Assembly: GCA_951802195.1 (NCBI GenBank)
Contig: OX637625.1
Coordinates: 1,364,001-1,428,000, forward strand
DNA: 64,000 nucleotides
From: Tausonia pullulans
Lineage: Eukaryota; Basidiomycota; Tremellomycetes; Cystofilobasidiales; Mrakiaceae
Direction: 5' to 3'
Positions 19,772-30,531 of the stretch are shown here, piece by piece (positions within the stretch are counted from its first letter, which is position 1; each line of letters opens with the position of its first letter). Below the pieces are notes generated by a model that had not been told where the DNA came from, made no database searches, and saw nothing but the letters and a program-made list of their open reading frames with translations. Made by a program: the position numbers and the translations under genes.

Positions 19772-21929
19772 TCAGTACTCTTCTCCGATTTTGGGCGCTT
19801 GGTCACCTAAGCCGAGCGTCAAACCATTCCCACCGCCACCACCACCACCACCACCGACAAAGAGCTCGCCGAGCCGAGGCTGGTACGGTACGAGGCCCTC
19901 GCGAGCGAGACCCTCGGTCCCACCGCGGATGATGGCAAGTTCCGTCTCGAAGAGGGCAGAAGTTGTCGTCTGACAGGCGCAGAGGGGTCTGTCGTTGATG
20001 AGAAAAAGATATGTCAGCGTGTGACTGTGAAAGGATAGAGGAGGGCGAGTGAAAGCTAGACTGACCCTGTGCTGGCCGTCTGCTTGCGGGACGGCTCGGA
20101 CGCAGAAGCGTCCTCATAGCTGGGGAGCGTTAATGTGCTGTGAGAGCAGCAGCATCTGAGGAGAGAGGAAGTGCATCAGTGAACATGTTTTAAGCACCCT
20201 ATGAACTTCATTTCACTCACGAGGCGAGATTGATATCCTTGCTGTACATCTTGCCGATCTGTATCTCACCGTCGACGCCGTTGTCGTCGAGGAGCGAGAA
20301 AACAACTTCTACTCCTAGCGTCGACCAGTGCCGGAGGTTGGTCCGCGTTCCTTGCTGAGTTGTTGGTTGCTGCTTCGTCTCGTCCGGCTGCAATGGGAGC
20401 CCGAATAGTAGAGTCAACGTCTGCTCCCCTGTTGTCCCTCAGCTTCTGCTGGGATGCTCGCTCACCAGACGGCCTAACATCGACCACTCCCACGACTCCA
20501 TCTCCTCCGCCCCCGCCCTCTTTGCATCCAGCAAGACGGTCCCTTTCGCCCTCGCGTCCCTCGCAAATGTCTTCCCTGCGTAGCCCTTCTTCTCGCCCGC
20601 CTGGAGGAAGCATACTTTGATGCCCTTGACGGTCCGCGTCTTGGTCAGGTCCGTCGGCGAGGTCACGGTCGTCGTTTGCTCTAAAAAAACGTTGATGGCG
20701 AAGATAGTGAGTCGGGGCGGTGGAGCGAGGAAGCTGATTTCTGCTCGGCATGGACCGGAGACTGGAGGAGGGTAGTAGAGAGCGATCCTGATCAGGAGCC
20801 TGGGCGACAATCGCGACACGACATCAAGATCTGTAAGGACTGACTGATGAATTCGCTTGAGAAAAGCGAAAGTGAGAAGGGCCCAAGGAACGGCGAATCG
20901 GCTTCGTGGTAATGCTGAAAAGTGACCGTGTTCGGGTCGTCCCAGTGAGGGTAGCTGATGATACAGACAGGCGTACTCGCCGAGAGATCCTTCTGGAGCC
21001 AGCTGCCGGAACCTTCAAGGGTGCTGACGATCTCCCACTTGGTCCAGCCGAGGCAGCTCTGTCGGTTGCACGTTGGAGCGTTCTTGGGCCGGTTGATCGC
21101 CGGAACGTAGGAAGGGATCTCGAAGAAGAACTCAAATCTTTTCGCAGTTGTGAGCACGCCGACTTCAACTTCAGGAACGAGAACTCCGTTACTCACGTGC
21201 TGACTCCTCCCTCGAGGTGGAGCCTGCCCCCATCGCCCGTGTAGTAAAGCTCCTTGCGGAAGCACTCGACATCCTCCGGGATCATGAGCCGGCCGCCTTC
21301 CTCGGGAAAGAGGAGCCGCTGTGTGCACGACAGCACGATGCGAAGGCCTTTTACCGTCCGCGCTGTCGGACTTGCAACGTTGACGAATCCAGTGAGACGG
21401 CCCTACAGCACGGTCGAGTGAACAGGTGGTATCAGATACGCATCCATGCAAGGTCGGCGTGCCGTTAACTCATGGGTTCCGTCCGGCGGCCGACCGGCGC
21501 GGTTCCTAAAGTGTGAAGATGGTCACTCACGTTTCGTCCTCCCTCGGCTTGCTCAGGATCCTCCTCGAGACCAGCGAGACCGGCACCGGGGGGCCGAATG
21601 TAGACGAGGGGCTCGGCGAGCACGACTGAGACGCTCGGCTTGGTGAGATTGACAGCGGCGGTGAAGGCAAGAAGATGAGGGAGATGACGGGTCTTGCCGT
21701 CCGAGCTCTGGGCTGCATCAACGAGAGGATAGCTGGGTGCGATCTCATCGAGCGAGGGAGATCCGAGGGTAGTGGCCGATGAGCGCTGAGACGCAAATGG
21801 TGATGTGCTGCTCCTGCCGCTAGTTGATGCGAGGGAGGAATGGGAAGAAGACGAGCCGTTGGAGGCCCGCTGAGTGTAGACGGGAAGCGGCCAAGGCGAC
21901 AAGGGAGTAGGAGATCGTGATCGGGGCAT
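19772..21929 (-). CDS. Arrestin-like protein
   Basis: The start is MPRSRSPTPLSPWPLPVY at 21929 and the stop is at 19772-19774 (ending DQAPKIGEEY). The N-terminus is Ser-rich. The N-arrestin half shows LTKPSVSVVLAEPLVYIRPP, TARTVKGLRIVLSCTQRLLF, ECFRKELYYTGDGGRLHLEG, FEFFFEIPSYVPAINRP and then the second strand block. The C-arrestin half shows TRTVKGIKVCFLQAGEKKGY, WSTLGVEVVFSLLDDNG and IQIGKMYSKDINLAS. A Gly run lies near the C-terminus. The paired 'RTVKGL/RTVKGI' strands and the beta pattern fit the arrestin fold. In fungi such proteins are usually adaptors for ubiquitin ligases acting on plasma membrane transporters. No PY motif was seen, so that role is only inferred. Confidence 0.65.
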
Positions 21930-22673
21930 AATAGATAGATGGAAGTTGGAGTGAGAGAGGATAAGGCGGGAGAGAAAGAGAGAGAAGGTCACGGAGAGAT
22001 CCCTTACAAGCTGGAGTCATGAGGGAGGGCGACGGGAGGACCGTGCTACGACGAGGCAGCGGCTGCCTACCGAGCACATCGATCAGCCAAACAGTCATGC
22101 CTATGAGAGCGTTTGCATGCATGCAAGCAAGCACGCAAAACTGGGCTTCGGGCCGACAGACCGAGAATGGTGGATCGAACTCGGTAGAAGCTTGGCTTTC
22201 GAAGGGGATGACTCGTTTGTTCGGGTCAAAGAACTGGTTTTGCGGCGCGGCTGGGCAGGCAGTTCTCGGGAGCAGGCTAGTAAAGGCACACCCAATGGAC
22301 ATCGAAGGTTGCTAGGAGGTTCCGCATAGCTCTCTGACAGGTTATACGGTCAAGTCCGAGAGATGGTGTCGTGACTCATTGTGTGAACTTCTTGGATTCT
22401 TCGATATTGGCAACTACCCCGGAGGGAGGCGTCTGGAAAATCAGTTGAGTGCACGTGTTTGCATCTGCACTGGCCAATAGAAGGACGAGTCTGCAGATTG
22501 CTGTCACATGGCAGCTTTTGCCTTTCTCACGAGGCTTTACCAGGATTGCGCTGCTGCACAGCGAAAGATCAAAGGCCGACGGATTTCCGATCGCTCCATA
22601 CACCCCTGGACGCGTGCGTCGTTCTCGTCGCGTTCAGGCGACGAGCTTCGAACAACCATCACCTCTTTTCGTC
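21930..22673. other. Divergent intergenic region, 744 bases
   Basis: Upstream regions of the arrestin-like gene and of the gene at 22674. There is a short CATGCATGCAAGCAAGCA stretch near 22117. No gene recognised. Confidence 0.5.
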
Positions 22674-23632
22674 ATGCCGCCCCGCTCACCACCCCATTCA
22701 CGGACCTTAATCGCTACCACCGATGACGTTTCCTTATCTTCGAACGCAATAGACCCCTCCTTTGCCGCTTGGACAGACGGTAGTGTCATCGACATCAACG
22801 ATTCGCTCCTCTCCGTGTCAGAGCAGCAGGCGACTGGTGCCTCCACGAGTTCGACCCATTACAGCGGAGAAAGCAGAGGAGTGGGAGTAGGAGTGGAAGG
22901 AGGGGCGGATGACTCGACAGCGTCAGGATCATACGCCTATCGACCAGGGGAGGGCTCGAGGCGGTCGTCGTCCCTCGACCCACCGGGAACGCCGGCGATT
23001 GATCGTGTGTTGACATCACCTCATTGCGCTCGCGCCCCCCTACTGACCGCCTCTCCCTTCCACAGCCGACGAAGTCACCGACGACGAGGACGACCCGGAG
23101 CTCGGAAGTGACGCCGAGCTCGACGATGATACCTTTGCGAGAAAGATGGACGAGGACGTCTTGGGACTCGGTCGCGTCACGGAAGAGGAGGCGAAGCGGT
23201 CGAAACCAGTGCTGGTCCTGAGGGAGGGGCTCGACGACAAGGGTGCGTTCTCAGGAATCGAGTCTTCTACCTGTCGACGAGAAGATAAGCAGGAGGGAGA
23301 CAGCGCGATCCGCCGATTTGGCTGTGATTTCACTGACTTGACCGCCCCACTTGCAATGTTCGACACACTTTCCTGACCTTCCCCTCCGTCCCTCAGAATT
23401 ACTCCGCACTGCCACGCGCTTCCTTCAGAAGCAGCTTCGCTCGCTCGAGGGTGACGCCTGGATGTACGAGCATGATGGGGCGGAGGACGCCGCGTTTGTC
23501 CCTGCCGTCCCGTTCGGTGATGGTGCTAGCGGGACCAAGCGACCGTCCGAGATAACAGCAGGTGTTGACGATGCAGGCGTGCGGTGGGGGCATCGAGCCG
23601 ATATGGAGGTAGACCAGCAGCCGCGAGGGTGA
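22674..23632 (+). CDS. Acidic protein of unknown function
   Basis: Three exons joined in phase: the first ends in GTPAID, the second carries DEVTDDEDDPELGSDAELDD, TFARKMDEDVLGLGRVTEEE and LVLREGLDDK. The third gives ELLRTATRFLQKQLRSLEGD then AWMYE and a polar tail ending EVDQQPRG. The N-terminal 140 residues are Ser/Thr/Gly-rich and look disordered. The third exon predicts an amphipathic helix. No family recognised, so no function is assigned. The start at 22674 (ATG in CGTCATGCC) is the first in-frame ATG of exon 1. Confidence 0.7.
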
Positions 23633-23984
23633 AGCTGAGAGCTTGGCCGTTGATAGCGGCGAGGCGGGAGAGGGACAGGGTAAGGTGAGACTGGCACGAC
23701 AATAATGACCGAATAATGAAGATTTAAGCCCACATTTCCCACTGAGGCATCCTTTGACTTGATACTTGAATGATGAACGAGCACGTCGTGATGCGACATG
23801 TGTTGACATACCGTTCGCGCCTGCGGTTTCTGCCTCTCGTTGACGTCGCTTCATCGACTGGCCGGTCGCGCCTCTCCGCCCGAACCGACGACTCGCTCTT
23901 ATTCCCTCAACCGTCTCAATACTCAACGATTCGACCTTCACTCTTTCTCCCTCACTCTCCCGCTCTCGGCAGCCCGATCGTCGC
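23633..23984. other. Intergenic between 22674 gene and F-box gene
   Basis: 3' flank of the acidic-protein gene and CT-rich leader of the next gene. Nothing else seen. Confidence 0.5.
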
Positions 23985-26900
23985 ATGTCCTCGTCCTTGA
24001 GCCTGTCCTCCCACCAGCACCACGGACAGCAGGAACACCCAGCCTTCCCCCCTTCCTCGGCCCTGGCCCCCTCGCGTCCCCATCCTCCTCCTCAACAAGC
24101 CACAACGTCGTCCTCATCGTCTGCTCAGCCCCAGTCCACATCTGACAGCAACAGCAGCAGCACGACGCCTTCTACCCCGAGCACTCCGTCTAACATCAAC
24201 TCCACCGCTATCCGACCAACGCCGGCGCCTCTCCAGCTTTCGATGGCGGTCAGCCCTCCGACACCCGCTCCCAGCCCGCGCCCGGGCGAGGCCAACGAAC
24301 TCGCGTTTGCGCAGATCGCCGGCCGGACGATGACGAGTGAGTATGAGCTAGTTCTCTGAGGCAAGAAGAAGAGCGACGAGAGGGGGGATGACCGAGATCG
24401 GTAACCGTCCCGTTCTTGGGCTGCTTGCTCATCCGCGGGCGAGCGGCGAGCCCTCTCGCCTCGGTTCGAGACGGCTTCGTCCGTCTTTCCGTCCGCCCAT
24501 CGTTCCATCCTTGCTATCTTCGCTCAGCTGCTCTTGCCTTCTCACTTGTTCCTAAGCATAACATGATTCTGACTCACTCTTCCCACCTATTGCCAAGACG
24601 ACGCCAATGTCGACTCCCTTCTCGCCACCTTCTCGCACCTCGCACCTTCGGTTCGACTTGCGTTCCTCACCTCGCTTCTCCCTCTCATGACGACGCAGGA
24701 GCTCCTCGTCATCTCGCAGCACATTTCCCCAAGACTCAAGCGTGACTTTCTACGCGACCTCCCGCTTGAACTAGCGTTGCACGTGCTCTCGTTTGTCGAC
24801 TTGCCGAGGACACTCGCCCGCGCTAGTTGCGTTTCACGCACCTGGCGACGGCTCCTCGAGGATGAGTGGACGTGGAAGGAGATGTGCGCCAGACATCGAT
24901 TCGGCGGAGGAGGGACCGGTCTTAATCTCGGCTCTGCTTCGATGCTCGTCGTTCAGCCCAGTCACGACGAACGTCAGGGTTCCACGGGCGTATTTCACGA
25001 CGACCGCCACCATCTCTACCATCATCCTTCGTCCGCAGGAGGTGGAAGCCCGACTCAGGCCATCGGCATGGGACTTGGTCCAATTCCGCCCCAGGTGACG
25101 GAGGCGACGGCGATGACGTTCGGAACGCCCGAGCAGCCCCCAGCGCCCTCACCTCCGCCGCCTTCGACATCAGCGACGGCGATTCCGGGCGCTTCGGGAT
25201 CTTCCTCGTCGTTTGTGTCTAGATCGATTTCCGCACAGCCGGGTTCTGTTCTTCCTCGGCCACAGGCGCTCTCCACGCTCCTCCCGGCGAGGTCGCGCGT
25301 CTCTTTTACCGAGAACGGCACGCCCTCGACTTCTCACGTGGACTCCTCGTCGGAAGCTGGCAGTTTGGGCTCTTCGAGCTTAAAGGCTATGCGGCAGAGG
25401 GTGGCGGCGCTTCAGGCGGCCAGGCAATCGTCGTCGATTGGCTCGGGAGGTGCATCCTCGTCGATCCTGACCTTCCCGCACGCTTCTTCTCTCAGCGACG
25501 ACGACGAGGATTCATACGACGAAGATGACAACGGCGGCGAGGACTCAAACCATCCGATCGAGTCTTTCGACGGCGACGACGACAATGACGAGGAGATGGA
25601 GGATGTTGTCGTCGCTGCGTCTGACGTCCCAATGACAGATCTAACTCTCCCTCAACCGAGCACGATCGCTCCCGGCGCAGCGCCAGCAGGCTTCCTCTCC
25701 ACCGTTCCATTTTCTGCCGCGGACGAGGCTGTCCGGCGGCTCCCGCGCGGCATTACCAGCGGTAATGGTCGGAGCCAGAGCACGCCAGAGATCGGTAAGG
25801 TAGCTAAGAACCAAGGGAAGGGCAAGGGCAAGGCCCGAATGACGCCATTGTACGACGATGGCGACAAGGAGATGAGTGAGATGAGGAAGCGAGAAGATGG
25901 GGAGGACGGAGAGGAAGACGATGAGGAGGCAACTAGGAGTCATTTCAGCTACAAGCGGCACTTCAAGCGGGCCTACCTCACTGGCGAGTCTATCCTATTT
26001 GCAGCAGTCCTCCTCCGAACTAGGAGCTGATAAAAGATTCTCCCTCTCGCCACTGCCCAGAGTCCAACTGGCTCCGCGGCGGCCGTCTCCTCTCAACGCA
26101 CACCTCGACGGACGACGGTGTTGTAACCTCGCTCGCTGTTGACGACAGCCACATCGTCATCGGCATGGCCAACTGCAAGATTCACATCTTCGAGGCCGAC
26201 TCGGGCACTTTCCTCCGCACCCTCATCGGCCACGACCTCGGTGGCGTCTGGTGCCTCACTCTCGTTTCCTCGGGGGGCGAACGCAAGGCGCCCCCGGGCC
26301 CGAACGATGAAGATCCGGACGCTGACTCGTTGATGGAAGATCACGAAGTCGAGGCGCACAGGAGGAGGTTCTATGTGTCTGGAGCGGATGGCAGCAGGCG
26401 GAGAAGCTCCACTGACGGTGGGTTTGGACGTTTCTCCGAAGTTGGCAACGCTGGAACGTTGTCGTCAACAGCAGTTGCAGCGTCTTTCAACGGTCTTCCG
26501 GCAAGATCGGCTTCTACATTCACAGCTGGTAACGGAAGCACCGCGAGCCTCCCGTCGTCGTTCGCGCACATTTCGGACGTTCCGGGTCTCGGTGGACTTG
26601 CTGGGGCTGGCTCAGGAGGTGCTGAAGCAGGAGGCCACGCCGGTCGGAGGCTCAAGCAGACGCAGAGCGATGTTTGTGGCGCCGCCAAGGGATGGGGTCA
26701 AGAGGGTGCTGTGATTGTTAGCGGAGGTTGCGACCGCGACGTTCGCGTTTGGGACGTCGAGACTGGGTGTGTCATCCTCCCTGTCTCTCTTTTTCATTGT
26801 CTCTTCTTCAGTCTTCTCCTGACACACCTGCCCTGACCCTTGAAGTGTCTGCAAGCACACGCTCCGCGGCCACACCTCCACGATCCGATGCCTCAAAGTC

Positions 26901-27814
26901 CTCGAGGGCCGGCCCATTGCCGTCTCGGGTTCGCGCGACTGGACGCTCCGCGTATGGGATGTCGAGAAGGGCGAGCTCGTACATCTTCTTTCAGGCCATC
27001 AGCATTCCGTTCGCTGCATCGAGATCGCGGGCAACAAGGTCGTCAGCGGAAGCTACGATTGCACTTGCCGAGTAAGTAACGACTAATCTCTCAGACGAGA
27101 AAACAGGTTGATGAACTGACGGACCGCGACGCAGCTCTGGGACGTTGACACGGGAGAGTGCCTTCAAGTTTTCCAGGGACACTACCACCAAATTTATGCC
27201 GTCGCGTTCGACGGCGAGCGTGTCGCGACGGGCTCACTCGACTCGACCGTCCGCGTCTGGTCGGCACAGACTGGGTGAGTCGCATCTGTCCTTCCTCGTC
27301 TCTCTTCCTTTCTTAACGATGTCTCCTCTCCTACTTGTACTACATGCAGCGAATGTCTCGCCCTCCTCCAGGGCCACACCTCGCTCGTCGGCCAGCTTCA
27401 GTTGACGAACGATATCCTTGTCACTGGTGGCTCCGACGGCCGGGTCATCATCTTCTCTCTCGCGACCTTCGAGTGCCTCCACCGACTCTGCGCGCATGAC
27501 AATTCGGTCACTTGCCTCCAGTTCGACTCGCGCTTCGTCGTCTCGGGCGGCAATGACGGTCGGGTGAAGCTCTGGGATTTGCGGACTGGTGCCTTCATCC
27601 GTGAGCTGAGCAGGCCGTGCGAAGCCGTCTGGCGTGTGACTTTCAAGGACGATAAGTGTGTCGTCCTGTGCAAGCGCGGAGGCAAGACAATCATGGAGGT
27701 GAGAACTCTCTCATTTGCGTTGTGTCGTTGAGTAGTGGTGATCTGATGCTGACGTAAGTGTGCGTGTTCCTCAACCAGGTTCTCACCTTCCGTCCCTCTG
27801 AAGAGGATCTCTAA
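23985..27814 (+). CDS. F-box/WD40 protein, Cdc4/Pop1/Fbw7 type
   Basis: Substrate receptor of an SCF ubiquitin ligase. Exon 1 (from ATG 23985) is Ser/Pro/Gln-rich. After an intron (about 24338-24600) a dimerisation helix region follows (SLLATFSHLAPSVRLAFLTS, LLVISQHISPRLKRDFLRDL). Then comes the F-box, DLPLELALHVLSFVDLPRTL with RTWRRLLEDEWTWKEMC. A long disordered acidic insert lies at about 24900-25950. Seven or eight WD40 blades begin near 26060, for example VIVSGGCDRDVRVWDVETG, AVSGSRDWTLRVWDVEKGEL, NKVVSGSYDCTCRLWDVDTG, RVATGSLDSTVRVWSAQTG and FVVSGGNDGRVKLWDLRTG. It ends LTFRPSEEDL, stop 27812-27814. The D-domain, F-box, WD40 order is that of Cdc4/Pop1, which bind phosphodegrons of cell-cycle inhibitors and transcription factors. 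Confidence 0.92.
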
Positions 27815-28281
27815 GTTGCCGCTGTCACCACTTATCTCTGCTACGGCTCCCCCTTGCCTGGCTCTGTTCTGCCTCCCGTTCTTTTTCGATTATTTGAACA
27901 CTTTCTCGCTTTTGACTTGACTTGTGCATTATTCTCTCTTTCTTCCGGAACCCATTCCTTCCTTTTTAAAGCGAACTAGGCTTGCGTATTGATTCATTTT
28001 CTCCATCTCTACAAGCTCCATCTTTGTGCTCAAGCCAGGCTCAAACATGGCGTCCGCGCGTCGGCATGGAAACACTCTGGCGCGGTCGAGGCCAGTGCTG
28101 CGAGCGGCGGTGCGTGCGAAAATCGGCCACTGGTGGGAGGAGAGCTGGCCCTCTCTTGGGCGTTGCTCGCTCGCGGCGAATCTTGATCCCTACCCTTCAC
28201 TCAAGCGTTCGTCCCCCCCTACTTCCCCTTTCCCGACACAAGCCTAATCCTTCGCCCTCTCTCTCTCCCTTTGGTCTGTAG
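27815..28281. other. Intergenic, promoter of eS25 gene
   Basis: 3' UTR of the F-box gene and CT-rich leader of the ribosomal protein gene. A CTCTCTCTCTCCC tract lies just before the start. Confidence 0.5.
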
Positions 28282-29538
28282 ATGCCTCCCAAAGTCAAGG
28301 CCAAGGTAAGCACAGCGCCTATCATTTCTTTGTCTCACCCCCTCACGCGAGAGGCTTTGCTCATCGTCGCTTCTTCGTCCCTCTCCAGACTGGCGTCGGA
28401 AAGGCCCAGTGAGTATTTGGCTCAGCCTATCCCTTCTCTTCCCTCCATCGAGCGGCACTACAAAGCGATGGTTCCGGGGAGCGGGCGAGGAACCCAGGAG
28501 GACGGAGAAAGGATGTCACTCGTCAGCGCGGCTGAGGGGCAGGGAGGAGCGTGGCGCGAAGAGGCAGAGGGCATGTAGTTGCCGCGCTCTGGAAAGAGGG
28601 ACTAGTCGCTCGTCCACGCTCGCCCACCATCGCCAGACCGCTCGCGTTTGCCTCTAGGAGCCCAAGGGACTCAACAGGACCTACGTCTGCTCGAGGGCCT
28701 TGCACCACTTTCAACGGGTGGTCGCACTGGCGAGGACGTGTCGTCTCGCCCTCCGAGGCAAAGCGACGACGCCGCTCCCCTTCAGCTTTTCCGCGTCGCG
28801 CCTTCCCCTCCTCCCTCCTCCCTCTCCCCTCCTCGCCTTCCTTCTCGCTTTCGCTCGCACCAAAGGTCGCTACCCACCAGACAACTCGGTTCTGACTTAG
28901 ACCCCTTACTTGCCGCTCTTAGGAAGAAGAAGAAGTGGTCGAAGGGCAAGGTTAAGGACAAGGCGTACGTTTACTCTTTCTTCTACCAGTCATCGTGCCT
29001 GTTCTGACCGCTTCCATTATGCAGCAACAACGCCGTCGTTGTCGACAAGCCCACCGTTAGTCTCGCTTTCGTCGGATAAGTCGGAGGGGGAGACAGAGGC
29101 TACTGCTTCCCTCTCCCTCCGTCGCTGGCCTTTCTCTCGGCTTCAGCTTTCCTTACGCTCGCCTCTCTTTACTCTCAACTCTCCAGTACGACAAGATCAT
29201 GAAGGAGGTTCCCTCTTTCAAGTTCATCTCGCAGTCGATCCTCATCGACAGGATGAAGGTGTGTTCCTAATTCTGTTACACGCTTGCTTCTACACGCGCG
29301 TCTCGTCAGCAGAGACTAATTTGGCCTTTCCTCTTCCAGGTCAACGGTTCCCTTGCCCGCGCCGCCATCCGATTCCTCGAGTCTGAGGGCCTCATCAAGA
29401 GGATCGTCCACCACAACGGACAGCTCATTTACAGTACGTCTTTTTCTCACATGTCTTGTATCCAATTCTTCCCTCCGTCGGTCTGACAACATCTGTCCCT
29501 CTTTTCTCTCAGCTCGCGCCACTGCCGCCGCCGAGTAA
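28282..29538 (+). CDS. RPS25: 40S ribosomal protein eS25
   Basis: Small-subunit protein near the decoding/exit side of the head, needed for some IRES-driven initiation. The exons encode MPPKVKAK (24 nt), a 20-nt microexon for TGVGKA, then KKKKWSKGKVKDKA, NNAVVVDKPT, YDKIMKEVPSFKFISQSILI, VNGSLARAAIRFLESEGLIK and ARATAAAE with stop 29536-29538. Every intron is GT-AG in phase. Intron 2 is about 510 bases, far longer than the others; I found no clear C/D-box snoRNA in it. Length (about 105 residues) and sequence fit the family. Confidence 0.96.
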
Positions 29539-30531
29539 ATTGTAGTCTTCTCGATGGGGAACGGGGATGCGCAGTGATCCATATGCTGCCTTCTCCCAAT
29601 GTTCATTTCTGAACGCGCAGTGTGCGCTTCCTTGAGAGTTGTCCGTTTCACTCAGTGTCTATGCGGTCATCCGCTCATTCTTGAGATCCGAAGCTTGTGA
29701 AAGACGTCATGTCAGGACGAGAGATCGGAGAGGACGGCGACAGGCTTGTCTTTGAACCACGCGTGCGTGGACGCCCCCTTTGCACATCACATTCCGTTAG
29801 AAAGCGCCCGCCCAATGCCCTATTTCTCCAAGCCCAGTAACTAGCCCGCCCATTTATGGACATCCCCTCCGCCCTTCAACAAAGCGGAACGTCGATCTAT
29901 CCTTTCTCTCTTATCCCCATCGCTTTCCTCCCCCATCGCCACCGCCACCGCCACCGCCTGAGGGTGTGTGTGATCGCGAGCGTGGAATTCAGACTGCCCC
30001 CATCCCATCGGGGGATGCTTATCATGCATTCTGTGCCCCACGCCACTCATCCTTTTACCCCTGCGTATTACTTTTTCGGGTGAGAACGGAGGCAAACTCA
30101 TGACTCGTTCACGCAAAGAAAAGCGATGGCGCCACTCTGAGCGGAAGAAACAGTTTGATGAGGGATTGACGTGCTCCGTGCCAACCGGGCCGGGCCAAGG
30201 GCGACGGGCTTAACGGAGACGGAGGTCCGCGTACGCGGGGAAGGAGTCAAAGGTAGAAGTAGAGAGCAGTGGGAGAAATCTGCTGGATGCCCGGTTAGGA
30301 ACAGCCCCGCCGCAGTCTAAATGCATCCCCGAGATATCTGAGTCAGAGGATGGTCAGGGGAGGAGAGGGGAAGGTCAACCTCCACAGTGGGATTTGGCTC
30401 TTGCCCCAACTCTGCATTCGATCCCGGTCCCATTTTCCGACGGCCCAGCTTGGGATTCAAAGGTTCTAGACCAAGGCTCTCGCTGTCTGACTCCCCACCA
30501 CTACGTGTAAAACTCAAGTCGACCACCTACC
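29539..30531. other. Intergenic, about 1 kb
   Basis: 3' flank of eS25 and upstream of the permease gene. A (CCACCG)-like repeat lies at 29937-29957. No gene recognised. Confidence 0.5.

Noticed and set aside
28409-28919. Possible intronic snoRNA in the long eS25 intron
   Set aside because: No paired C (RTGATGA) and D (CTGA) boxes with terminal stem at suitable spacing were found.
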